Shown here: positions 10,028 through 17,902 of the stretch, piece by piece
How the letters are laid out: each line of letters starts with the position of its first letter
Numbering within the stretch: the stretch's first letter is position 1
DNA from: Fulvivirga maritima
GTDB taxonomy: Bacteria > Bacteroidota > Bacteroidia > Cytophagales > Cyclobacteriaceae
Direction: 5' to 3'
DNA: 64,000 nt
Assembly (NCBI RefSeq): GCF_021389955.1
Contig: NZ_CP089980.1
Location: 173,501-237,500 of the forward strand
The notes under the pieces: model-generated
What the model saw: only the letters and a program-made list of their open reading frames with translations
What the model was told of the DNA's origin: nothing
Databases searched by the model: none
Translations under genes and position numbers: made by a program

Positions 10028-11248
10028 ATGTTACGAAGAGCAGTACAAAAATTCAGGACAGCCGTCAGGAGAAATACTAATACCGACCAACCAACCATGC
10101 CTGTAACAGAGGATAGACCGACGGATGAACCACGCCGCGAAATAAGCAGTTCTGAGCTTAAAAATGATCACTTCGATCCACGTGAGACAGTGGACAGCAG
10201 GGAAGTGACTAATATAGAACAAAGCCAAAATGATAGCAACGATGAAAATGTACCACCACCTGCTATCAGCGAAGATCCAGTGCCCGCAGCTGAACCAATA
10301 GTACAACCAGCCGGAGATAGCATGCAGGCGAGATACAATATGCTGGAAGCAAAGAATAAGACCTGGATGCTATTTATAGATGAAAAAGACCATAACAATG
10401 CACTAGGGCCTAAGGCCTATGACGGCAGGCCTGATGGAAGCAGTAAGCGGAGCAAAGGCTCCTATGCCAGTTTTATTTATGCCAATGACTATGTAAGCCG
10501 TAATCTGGAGAAAAAAATTACTGTTGAGGAATATAGAAGGTTCAATGAACTGGCTTTATTAGATACCGACCTTGATAAAGGATGGAGAAATGGTGAGATA
10601 GAATGGGGTTTGAGCAGGGTGAGCGATGGCCAGCCTGATGAAGACATAATTAAGCAGATTGTCTCACTGGGGCTGCAAATAGTTAAAGAGCAAAATGATC
10701 AGGATGCCCGCTATATGGTAAAAGTACCGAAAAAAAGAACGGAGGAGGTACAGCAAGAAGTAGGAAGTATTTTTCAAGACTATTACGCACAATTGGATAA
10801 TGCCAGAAAAGAAGGAAGAGATGCCGTTTTGAGGCTTATAGCGAATACTTATCAGAGGTTGGAAGTACTACATGCATTTCAAGATGGGACATCGCGCAGC
10901 AACCACCTGGTACTTAATAAACTTCTGGTGGAAAATAGTTTCAACCCTGCTATTATTGATACCCCCAATGCGCCACAGCTCACCATAGAACAGTTGGTAG
11001 AGAAAATCAGCAGAGGCATGAACCTTACACGCAAGAAAGCAACAGAGGATTTATTCAAGATGGAGCAAAATTTAATCCCGTTTTTTGTTATAAGAATTAA
11101 AGAATTATCTCCAGGACACTCGCCATTACCAAAGTACTTTAAAGAATCATTTGCAGAAGTAACGGGTACTGCTACAGCACCTGCCCAAACCGGGGAGGTG
11201 GACCAGCCACAAACTGGTGCAGATGATGATGATGAGGATTACAGATAG
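10028..11248 (+). CDS. Fic-like domain protein with basic N-terminus
   Basis: A 406-residue protein with a short basic N-terminus (MLRRAVQKFRTAVRR), an acidic disordered region to about residue 100, a mostly helical body and an Asp-rich tail (DDDDED). Residues 280-302 read LHAFQDGTSR then SNHLVLNKLL, closely following the Fic pattern hHPFxxGNGRxxRxhhNxhL. The catalytic His, the Asp-Gly and the Arg are kept, while Pro, Asn and Gly of the core are changed to Ala, Thr and Ser. An upstream segment (ITVEEYRRFNEL, ~164) fits the helix before the Fic core. Fic enzymes transfer AMP or related groups to target proteins. The altered loop may change the donor or reduce activity. In this locus it is a plausible toxin cargo, which is inference. 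Confidence 0.6.
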   Translation: MLRRAVQKFRTAVRRNTNTDQPTMPVTEDRPTDEPRREISSSELKNDHFDPRETVDSREVTNIEQSQNDSNDENVPPPAISEDPVPAAEPIVQPAGDSMQARYNMLEAKNKTWMLFIDEKDHNNALGPKAYDGRPDGSSKRSKGSYASFIYANDYVSRNLEKKITVEEYRRFNELALLDTDLDKGWRNGEIEWGLSRVSDGQPDEDIIKQIVSLGLQIVKEQNDQDARYMVKVPKKRTEEVQQEVGSIFQDYYAQLDNARKEGRDAVLRLIANTYQRLEVLHAFQDGTSRSNHLVLNKLLVENSFNPAIIDTPNAPQLTIEQLVEKISRGMNLTRKKATEDLFKMEQNLIPFFVIRIKELSPGHSPLPKYFKESFAEVTGTATAPAQTGEVDQPQTGADDDDEDYR

Positions 11249-11623
11249 CGTTAGCCATAGGTGAACCCTCATTGTGGATCAATTGAGAGTTTGTAACCCG
11301 TACCCTATACTGTCTATCATTCCGGAAAACGTCATCCCTGAATTTCGAATCTTAGCGTAGAAAATTTCCTGAATCCCAGGTTCGAGAGGCTCACCCTTCA
11401 CGCGGTATGAACCAAAGACACTGCTTCTAAACTCCAAGCACGGCTCCTCTTACGCTCCGCACGGGGTGACGAGGGTATATTGTTTGGTGTGCGGTATTTA
11501 CGGGCCTATACCTCTGCTATATTGGTTTCCCTGAGGCTGGTTATTAGGTCCACAAACCTGAAGCCGTGTCTTTAATAATGTCGTGATACATTCCATTAAC
11601 ATTAATAAGTAAAATAAAAAAAT
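11249..11623. other. 375-base gap in toxin island, no gene seen
   Basis: No convincing reading frame or RNA gene is visible. The stretch contains mixed-composition sequence (GC-rich words around 11330-11470) that reads like remnants of rearranged DNA, then an A/T-rich leader of about 30 bases directly before the ATG at 11624. Similar A-rich leaders precede the genes at 7499 and 10028. Confidence 0.4.
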
Positions 11624-12955
11624 ATGAACAAAAACAAAAAAGCCATAATAGTTGTAGGAGATAGCACTATCCATTCTGCTACAGAATACGGACAGCATCC
11701 TGTCCCCACCGGCCCTTTAGATCTAAGCATCAAGTTCCTGAAGGACCTGACTCCTCGTCCGGCAGGACTTTCCAACATTAAATTTACTGAACCCGCAGGG
11801 CACACCACCAGTTATGCCTATCCTCTGGCCAAGCGGCTAAAAGCTACCCTGCACTGTGAGGAGCTGTTAATACTTCCCTTTGGAAGCAAAGGTGCCAGCT
11901 GGCTCGATGGCCATTGGTCTCCTGACGGAAATTTATACAGCGACCTGATCGATCAGGTGCAGTACGTCATTGAAGTGCTGGGATACGAGATCGAAGGAGT
12001 ATTCTGGGCACAGGGACGCCAAGATTGCAAAAATGATAACCTACCTAATGGATCCGGCCGGTTCCCTCACTACGAGTATTTCAAATACCTGCTGGATAGT
12101 ATCGCCATGACCATTCGGGATGTCGCTGAGGCCGCTGGGCAGGCTGATGCCCATTCGATACCCTTTATTACTTTCGATATGAAGCAGGCGTGGGTAAGCA
12201 ACGACAATCACCGAAAGGTAGTGCAAGCTGCCCTTGAAGAAATCGGTGACCGGATACCTTTTGCTTATAATGCAGCTACAGATGAGTTGCCACAAGATTT
12301 GCCTGACTCAGAATACAGGCAGTATGATGCCCGTCAGGTACTCGCCATGAGTGACAAGTTGTATGATGCTTTTAACGATGCCAAGCGAAAAAGAAACGTG
12401 CAACACCCTGTGAAAAAAGGAAAATATCTTCTCTATTCTTTAACGCATGCCCCTGAGTCGGATTCAGATCAAAGTACTTTTAGCCATCCGCTGGAAGCCC
12501 TTCACTATGGGGAAAAATCAGACCTAACGAAATACAGCAGACTGGGGGATATCTGGAAGTACCGCAAACACAAAAAATACCGGTTTCAGATCGAGTATGA
12601 CTTCTTTGACGCACAAGAGGAAACTTGGGCTACTCACTTTATGACTTTCGAACAACTATTCATCCCTTACATGTTTGAAGCCGATAAAAGTGTTGCCAGC
12701 CTCATAGAGGCCTCTATTAATGTTTCGTTCGGTGGTTCAGTCGCTGGTTTCCCAGGGCTTCACTACATACCGAACGATAGCTGCCTAATGGCAATGGCTA
12801 GCGAACTTACAAATGAGGAGGACTTTTATGCTTTTCTACCATGTGGCAGCACGGCTCTATACTCTAACCAAGAGATGGATAGCGGGTATCTCATTGCTAA
12901 AGGCACAGACCTCACATTGGCTAAGGCTATACGTCTCTATGCGCTAGTAGATTAA
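11624..12955 (+). CDS. SGNH / sialate O-acetylesterase-like hydrolase
   Basis: The N-terminal ~260 residues carry hallmarks of an SGNH-fold carbohydrate esterase: a nucleophile block GDSTIHSATE (residues ~12-21), a G-S-KGASW block (~88-92), WAQGRQDCKN (~128) matching the WxQGExD block of sialate O-acetylesterases, and a late ITFDMKQAW strand. The remaining ~180 residues match nothing recognised and may be a binding domain. There is no signal peptide, unlike most extracellular relatives, which fits a protein delivered by another route such as lysis. It lies in the toxin island and could remove acyl groups from surface glycans of a target; the role is inference. Confidence 0.62.
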   Translation: MNKNKKAIIVVGDSTIHSATEYGQHPVPTGPLDLSIKFLKDLTPRPAGLSNIKFTEPAGHTTSYAYPLAKRLKATLHCEELLILPFGSKGASWLDGHWSPDGNLYSDLIDQVQYVIEVLGYEIEGVFWAQGRQDCKNDNLPNGSGRFPHYEYFKYLLDSIAMTIRDVAEAAGQADAHSIPFITFDMKQAWVSNDNHRKVVQAALEEIGDRIPFAYNAATDELPQDLPDSEYRQYDARQVLAMSDKLYDAFNDAKRKRNVQHPVKKGKYLLYSLTHAPESDSDQSTFSHPLEALHYGEKSDLTKYSRLGDIWKYRKHKKYRFQIEYDFFDAQEETWATHFMTFEQLFIPYMFEADKSVASLIEASINVSFGGSVAGFPGLHYIPNDSCLMAMASELTNEEDFYAFLPCGSTALYSNQEMDSGYLIAKGTDLTLAKAIRLYALVD

Positions 12956-13373
12956 AAGAAGGGTTTCTTGTGATCCACAATCCCTTAGTTTACTCTTTCG
13001 GAAATTTTGTGTCAGTGCAACTTATAGTAGCCTTTTTAAGCCTTCAGCTTAATTATTGATGTCAAGAAAAGGCAGATCATCCATCATTTCTTACAAGAAA
13101 GTGTAAGAAGTTAAGTTGAAAGCTTAATACCAGAGGGAATCAAAGTCCCCCCTCTCAAACTTGAATCAGGGAGAAGCATCTAAGATTCCATATCTATTCT
13201 TACGCCCATGCGTATTCCAATACCATCTGAACTTAATCTCTATATTAAAGTAGCCGTGAAGCAATTTTTAAACTGTTAAGAGTATAACATACTACCACTC
13301 TCTATCATTAGTCAATGAAGACATTTTTAAAGCTGTTAGCCCTTACTTAATTTTTCATTAAAATCTTACATTT
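12956..13373. other. 418-base gap, no gene seen
   Basis: No gene, tRNA or clear intrinsic terminator is recognised. The last ~60 bases are A/T-rich and probably hold the promoter and leader for the small membrane protein starting at 13374. Confidence 0.4.
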
Positions 13374-13715
13374 ATGACTGATTTTCAACTTATTGAAGGC
13401 GTATTAAGTCAATTAATAGTCTTTGTTCATCATTTACATTGGAGCTATATTTTTACACATATGTTACTTGCTTACGCCAGCATAGACTTAGAAAAATCTC
13501 ACTCTTTAGTAAATAGGTATTATCATTATTTAAGAATGGAGTGGTGGCCTTTGCTATTCGGAATTATATATAGTCTATTGTACATTTTTAAATACAATTT
13601 TGATTTTGAGCATACTTTCTGGCAATTACAATCCTTTTTGTTTGCTTTAGTTTTTGAAGCTTTTATTATAGAAAAAATGGTCATTCTTCTAAAAAAACCT
13701 CCAAGAAAAAAGTAA
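13374..13715 (+). CDS. Small membrane protein, possible holin-like
   Basis: A 113-residue hydrophobic protein. It has two to three likely membrane segments (about residues 8-35, 56-72 and 82-103) and a basic tail ending KKPPRKK. No family is recognised. Its size, topology and place upstream of an amidase and a 3TM-holin-like gene would suit a holin or antiholin. The sequence alone cannot show this. It is more AT-rich than the toxin genes upstream. Confidence 0.5.
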   Translation: MTDFQLIEGVLSQLIVFVHHLHWSYIFTHMLLAYASIDLEKSHSLVNRYYHYLRMEWWPLLFGIIYSLLYIFKYNFDFEHTFWQLQSFLFALVFEAFIIEKMVILLKKPPRKK

Positions 13716-13840
13716 GCTTCAATCCTTCTATCAGTTTCACTGTCCCTATTATGTCCACATTTTAGGTACAGCAGGTATCCGTTTATACATGTATTGTGGC
13801 TGTAATTTCAGGTTAAAACTAATCTTTTAACCACTTATTT

Positions 13841-14710
13841 ATGATCACATTAGCAACAACCACTGAGAACTGTGAAGCCTGTCCTTTACCTGATCCGCTA
13901 AGACACAAGCTAGAGTATATTTCTGGCTATTACCTTGGTGATGTAGAAATATTTTTCAACTCCACTAAGCCTGAAGCCATCAACGTGGCCGCTTATGCCT
14001 ATGGTAATTCCATATTCATATCCCCTGGTTATGAATACACTCTCGCTCATGAAGCATGGCACGTTATTCAACAAAAGCAAGGTAGAGTAACCATTTCAGG
14101 CATAAATAACGGGGTTCCTGTTAACAATAATTTACAGCTCGAAGGTGAAGCTTGCAACATGGCTACCATAATAGAGCAAGGCTATCTCCACCCTAAAATG
14201 CAGCGCCCGGTCATCTATAAAGAAGTGTATAGACCTGTGGTTCAATGTATGACTTTTGAAGAAGCTGCCCGCATAGTGCAAGAAAAATATGCCATTGGTT
14301 ATGTACCTCATGCCACTGCCAGGCCAGATAAACTCTATATGCTCATGCCTACAGATAATCTTGAAGAAATTATCTATGGAGAAAGACCAGACCTGCTAAG
14401 CAGTATGATTTTTCTGGATAAGCTCACTAACACCTGCATAGAAATATTAGAACAGGGGCAGGAAAGTGGATATTTTGTCATTGCTAAACCTTATGCCTAT
14501 GAAGCCAGGGAAATAGATCTCAGGTTGCTCCAGTGCTGCGAACTTTTCAGTGATTTTAAAATCAAATATATCTCAAGCTGTGAAGGGTTCACCCCTACTC
14601 TACTTTGGGAGCTATTAAAACAACTATTCCCTCATTTAAGACACATGAGCCCTGACCAGCACTGGGATACTCCCTTTACTGATGATATTGATGAAGACCC
14701 ATATTTTTAA
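13841..14710 (+). CDS. DUF4157 (HExxH) protein with unknown C-terminal domain
   Basis: The first ~115 residues match DUF4157: a hydrophobic SIFISPGYEYTLAHEAWHVIQQ stretch gives the HEAWH zinc-protease-like motif near residue 70, and EGEA (~104) may give the third ligand. DUF4157 is known to be enriched in cargo of extracellular contractile injection systems and other toxin loci. The C-terminal ~145 residues are unrecognised. They contain several Cys residues (for example LLQCCELF and SSCEGF) and start with an MTFEEAARIVQEKYA helix. The domain layout (DUF4157 followed by a variable C-terminus) is that of a polymorphic effector. It sits between a small membrane protein and an amidase. No contractile tail genes are in the window. 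Confidence 0.72.
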   Translation: MITLATTTENCEACPLPDPLRHKLEYISGYYLGDVEIFFNSTKPEAINVAAYAYGNSIFISPGYEYTLAHEAWHVIQQKQGRVTISGINNGVPVNNNLQLEGEACNMATIIEQGYLHPKMQRPVIYKEVYRPVVQCMTFEEAARIVQEKYAIGYVPHATARPDKLYMLMPTDNLEEIIYGERPDLLSSMIFLDKLTNTCIEILEQGQESGYFVIAKPYAYEAREIDLRLLQCCELFSDFKIKYISSCEGFTPTLLWELLKQLFPHLRHMSPDQHWDTPFTDDIDEDPYF

Positions 14711-14766
14711 AATCAATCTCATCGTACAAAATAATTCAAATTTTAACCTTTTATTTTTTATTCACT

Positions 14767-15249
14767 ATGACCAAAGAATTTACACACCTGATGATACACT
14801 GCTCAGCCACACCTAAAGGAAAGTGGTTTGATGCTGACGATATAACCCGCTGGCACATAGAAGAAAGAGGGTGGTCTAGAGTAGGCTATTCAACACTATT
14901 TCTTTTAGACGGCACCACAGATATCATGATCCCTTTTGATAAAGATGACACCATTAACTCATGGGAGATATCTAATGGCGCTAGAGGCTGGAATGGAATT
15001 ACCAGACATATTTGCTATATAGGAGGTCTTAATGAGAAGGGAAATTCTGTAGAAGATACCAGAACAGAAGCACAACTAGCAGCTATGCAAGCCTTTGTAA
15101 AAATGCATATCATGCTGTGGCCTAAGGTTAAAATCATAGGCCATAACCAAGTAAATGCACACAAAAACTGTCCTTCCTTTAATGTTAATGAATGGGGACT
15201 ATCCATTGGATTAGAAAAAAAGCATCTGGATCAACAAATCTATTTCTAA
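14767..15249 (+). CDS. N-acetylmuramoyl-L-alanine amidase, T7 lysozyme type
   Basis: A 160-residue single-domain amidase_2 enzyme that cleaves the bond between MurNAc and L-Ala in peptidoglycan. MIHCSAT (His11) and GHNQVNAHKNCPSF give the zinc ligands and the catalytic Lys pattern His...Lys-x-Cys of T7 lysozyme, and VGYSTLF supplies the conserved Tyr. There is no signal peptide, as in endolysins that need a holin to reach the wall. It is followed 15 bases later by a 3TM-holin-like gene. Endolysin plus holin beside a Tc toxin gene resembles the lysis-based release (type 10 secretion) known for some Tc toxins. Confidence 0.85.
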   Translation: MTKEFTHLMIHCSATPKGKWFDADDITRWHIEERGWSRVGYSTLFLLDGTTDIMIPFDKDDTINSWEISNGARGWNGITRHICYIGGLNEKGNSVEDTRTEAQLAAMQAFVKMHIMLWPKVKIIGHNQVNAHKNCPSFNVNEWGLSIGLEKKHLDQQIYF

Positions 15250-15264
15250 CTAAATTTGAATTGT

Positions 15265-15735
15265 ATGAGAAAACCATTTAAAGACACCAAGCTGGGCAGC
15301 CTGCTAAAAGACAAGTTGCCTGAAGTACTGGATATTGTGGGAGATATTCTGCCCGATCAGGGTATACTAGGTGTAGTAAAAAACCTGGTGCAGAAAAAAG
15401 AAAATATTAGCGAAAAAGATCGCTCAGAACTGATGCTAGCACTCAACCAGTTTGAAGTAGAAATTTCACAGCAAATAATGGAAGACAGAGCTAATGCACG
15501 AATGAGAGAAATAGCCATAGCTGATCATCAAAAAAGCGATTGGCTTATGTCAGCCGCCGGTATTACAGCATTAGGATCATTTTCCCTCATGGTAATAGCT
15601 ATTGTATTTATACCACTTAAAAATGAGAATATCTTTCATCAGGTACTAGGTATAGTTGAAGGGGTATCATTAACCATATTTGCCTATTACTTTGGTTCAG
15701 CCAGACAATCATTAACTCCAAAAGCGAAAAAATAA
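15265..15735 (+). CDS. 3TM-holin-like membrane protein
   Basis: About 156 residues. A soluble, helical N-terminal half contains the sequence MEDRANARMREIAIADHQKSDWLM. Two or three C-terminal membrane segments follow (about residues 96-115 and 127-145), then a basic tail. This layout matches the holin family with three membrane segments found in phage and gene-transfer-agent lysis modules. The ATG at 15265 is chosen over an in-frame TTG at 15256. It directly follows the amidase gene and is followed by a strong terminator, so the pair closes the operon. Function as a holin is inferred from family resemblance and context. Confidence 0.65.
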   Translation: MRKPFKDTKLGSLLKDKLPEVLDIVGDILPDQGILGVVKNLVQKKENISEKDRSELMLALNQFEVEISQQIMEDRANARMREIAIADHQKSDWLMSAAGITALGSFSLMVIAIVFIPLKNENIFHQVLGIVEGVSLTIFAYYFGSARQSLTPKAKK

Positions 15736-15773
15736 GCGCCTATGTTTCAATATAATTAATACAAAACGTAAAA

Positions 15774-15808
15774 AAGACCTTCATAAATAACCTTGAAGGT
15801 CTTTTTTA
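15774..15808 (+). terminator. Intrinsic terminator after holin-like gene
   Basis: A perfect 10-bp stem (AAGACCTTCA / TGAAGGTCTT) with a 10-base loop is followed by six T residues. It ends the amidase/holin-like operon. Confidence 0.88.
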
Positions 15809-15972
15809 TGGCACATTTATAAAATTAAAGATAGATTGTATGCGTTTGAAGTATGCTCCATTAAAAAAATCCCAATCCAACCCCTCTTTTAAAAGCTGAA
15901 TTTATAAATCCATCAACGAAATAGCTTTAAAAATAAAATATCACTAAAAATAAATCCAACTCTTTGAAATAA

Positions 15973-16003
15973 TTTGACAATAAAGGCCATTTACTTAACT
16001 TTG
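15973..16003 (+). promoter_or_regulatory. Bacteroidota-type promoter for the tRNA-like RNA
   Basis: TTTGACA (15973-15979) and TAACTTTG (15996-16003) match the -33 TTTG and -7 TAnnTTTG elements of the phylum, with 19 bases between TTTG and the -7 box. Transcription would start near 16010, about 20 bases before the predicted 5' end of the tRNA-like RNA. This is the best promoter match noticed in the window. Confidence 0.72.
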
Positions 16004-16031
16004 AAATATCAATTAACGAATTGATCTACAC

Positions 16032-16162
16032 TGTAGGGTGATGAAACAGGCAGACATGCCCTCCGGTCTCGAGGGTGGAGGTCACGGGATAAATTCTTTC
16101 AGGTATCCAATAACACTAAAAGCACTAACCGCTCCGTGGAGGTTCGAATCCTCCCTCTACAG
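16032..16162 (+). tRNA. tRNA-like RNA with oversized variable arm (identity unclear)
   Basis: The ends fold as a tRNA. Acceptor TGTAGGG (16032-16038) pairs with CTCTACA (16155-16161). The D-arm stem is ATG/CAT with a GG-containing loop. The anticodon-type stem is CCCTC/GAGGG (16059-16063, 16071-16075). The T-arm is perfect: GGAGG-TTCGAAT-CCTCC. CCA is not encoded. Two features are odd. The 7-base loop CGGTCTC lacks U33, so no safe anticodon can be read. The variable region is about 62 bases instead of the usual 4-20; it can form a closing stem ACGG/CCGT and an inner hairpin GGATA/TATCC. The D-arm looks Leu-like. A promoter and terminator frame it. It could be a specialised tRNA, a tRNA-derived regulatory RNA or a decayed tRNA gene. 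Confidence 0.55.
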
Positions 16163-16172
16163 CAATAAAAAA

Positions 16173-16200
16173 AGGCAGCTCTAAACAGCTGCCTTTTTTT
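16173..16200 (+). terminator. Intrinsic terminator after tRNA-like RNA
   Basis: An 8-bp stem (AGGCAGCT / AGCTGCCT) with a 6-base loop is followed by T7, eleven bases after the tRNA-like 3' end. Confidence 0.88.
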
Positions 16201-16226
16201 ATTTCATATATGCTTCACTGAAATTC

Positions 16227-16745
16227 TTATTTGACAATTACAAAAGAACGGCTAGAGGATGAAAATTTGTTATACTTCATCTCTTTGTTATACCAGACTT
16301 GAGTGCAAACTCTTAAATCAGCAGTTTCAATGATTTTACATTTAAGGGTATCCATATCATTATTACCCCAATCAATATAGGTGACAGTATATTTTTCAAA
16401 CCAAGATCTAGATGGAATTAGCTCAATATAATACTTACCCTCGTCTTCAAACTTGAAAATCTCATAATTACAGGTCCAATATAGACCAGATCCATAAAAA
16501 GAATCATCTTCTATTTCGATCAAAGCAGCTGTTCTTATATCTTCTGCCTTATAGCTGTTTTCATATTGAGGATCAAGTAGATCATTCCCATATGTATCCT
16601 GAACCGAAATCCTCACTGCTAGATCAGCCTCAAAATCAGACAAGCTATCGGGAAATAAATACACCTCTTCATCATCACTTGAACAGGAAGAGACAAACCA
16701 TAAACTGAGAGCGACAATAACCACATAAATTTTTGAGCAATTCAT
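16227..16745 (-). CDS. Surface lipoprotein, unknown function
   Basis: About 172 residues. The start at 16745 gives a lipoprotein signal (MNCSKIYVVIVALSLWFVSSC); an upstream in-frame start is less likely. The lipobox cysteine is followed by SSDDEE, resembling the acidic lipoprotein export signal that places Bacteroidota lipoproteins on the cell surface. The mature part is acidic and probably beta-rich, with no recognised domain. The tRNA-like RNA and its terminator lie just downstream on the other strand. Confidence 0.7.
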   Translation of the reverse strand: MNCSKIYVVIVALSLWFVSSCSSDDEEVYLFPDSLSDFEADLAVRISVQDTYGNDLLDPQYENSYKAEDIRTAALIEIEDDSFYGSGLYWTCNYEIFKFEDEGKYYIELIPSRSWFEKYTVTYIDWGNNDMDTLKCKIIETADLRVCTQVWYNKEMKYNKFSSSSRSFVIVK

Positions 16746-16787
16746 AACGCTAAATTTTAAGTGTAGTAAAATAATCGCCAGGTTCAA

Positions 16788-17144
16788 TTAACAAATTACT
16801 AAATTTTTATATAACTTTTTAATCTTTATATATAATTATTTCCTTTGTTTTATTGCAAGTTTCATTTAAATGGAGCTGGATATTCACTTCATTTAGCTCA
16901 GAAAAGTCAACCTTTTTTCCATCTGTTTTTCTTTGTAAACAGCATTAAGCTCACCTAAGAGTTAAATCGACTATATCCCTTCAAAACCAAATTAATCTAA
17001 ATTTGTTTACATTGAAAGATTTGTTGTAATTTACCAAAAGAAGGTAATTATGAATCCTTTTAAATGATTTATGTGTTAATAACAAACGATTGTAATCGTA
17101 GCAGATTAGCAATAAATTAATTAGTTTCGTAGAAATTACTCTGG
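16788..17144. other. AT-rich intergenic region between divergent genes
   Basis: About 360 bases of very AT-rich sequence between the divergent lipoprotein and YARHG genes. It must carry both promoters, but no -33/-7 pair as good as the one at 15973-16003 is seen. No reading frame is convincing. Confidence 0.4.
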
Positions 17145-17864
17145 ATGAAAGTACTATTCGCAATAATAATTTCAACACTTTCACTAGCAGGGACAAGCTA
17201 CAGCCAACAAATAGGCTTTAAAGATATAGATGAAAGCCAGCTGAGTCCCTGGGTACCTCATATTGACCTCGAATATCAGGGCACTTATCATTTTGGAGAT
17301 TCAGAACTGGAATCTAGCCTGGTTATAGTAATGACAGCCGAAGGCAGCTATGCACAGATAAGATCTAAAACCTGGTCTTTAAAATTAAACGATTGGTATT
17401 ATGAGTTCAGAAATCTGGATAGTGTGCAGATTATTGATAACCGATTCTTCTCTGCCCAAACTAATGGGGCATTCATGATTTACAGTCAGGATGGTCAGGT
17501 GATCAGGACTTTAAAGGTAGATTCTCCCTGGAGCGAGATTATAGAACCTGGCAACTACGAACTGGGGTATCGTTATGGTTCATTGAAACGCTATTATGAG
17601 GGCGATTATATACAGGGTTCTACCCAGATATTAACTATTAAAGAGCTGGAAAAGCTATCGTTTGATCAACTTACACTTTTGAAAAATGAAATCTATGCTC
17701 GCTATGGCCTTATTTTCAATGACCGTACGCTGCGTAAGCATTTCAGGCAGAAAGAATGGTATAAAGAAAAATATGAAAGCGTAGAAGGCTTCCTCACTCA
17801 ATTAGAAAAGAACAACATTATTAATATTGAGATAGTGGAAAGCCAGACCACAAGAAACAATTAG
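17145..17864 (+). CDS. Exported YARHG-domain protein
   Basis: 239 residues with a signal peptide (MKVLFAIIISTLSLAGTSYSQ), a beta-rich central region and a C-terminal YARHG domain. The hallmark KNEIYARYGLIF lies near residue 184, followed by FRQKEWYKEKY. YARHG is a small extracellular domain of unknown function, often on the surface of bacteria and thought to bind the envelope. The gene stands alone. Its end is 38 bases from the convergent YeeE-like gene. Confidence 0.75.
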   Translation: MKVLFAIIISTLSLAGTSYSQQIGFKDIDESQLSPWVPHIDLEYQGTYHFGDSELESSLVIVMTAEGSYAQIRSKTWSLKLNDWYYEFRNLDSVQIIDNRFFSAQTNGAFMIYSQDGQVIRTLKVDSPWSEIIEPGNYELGYRYGSLKRYYEGDYIQGSTQILTIKELEKLSFDQLTLLKNEIYARYGLIFNDRTLRKHFRQKEWYKEKYESVEGFLTQLEKNNIINIEIVESQTTRNN

Positions 17865-17902
17865 CCCCTGCCCCGCCTTCCACTACCGCTATCAACTATC
17901 TT

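Noticed and set aside
15256..15264. TTG start for the holin-like gene
   Set aside because: An ATG nine bases later gives a better start and no ribosome site favours TTG.
16083..16135. Group I or other self-splicing intron in the tRNA-like gene
   Set aside because: The extra ~53 bases lie in the variable arm, not the anticodon loop, and are far too short for a group I intron.
1..16200. Prophage or contractile injection system
   Set aside because: Amidase, holin-like and DUF4157 genes are present, but no sheath, tube, baseplate, capsid, terminase or integrase gene is visible in the window.
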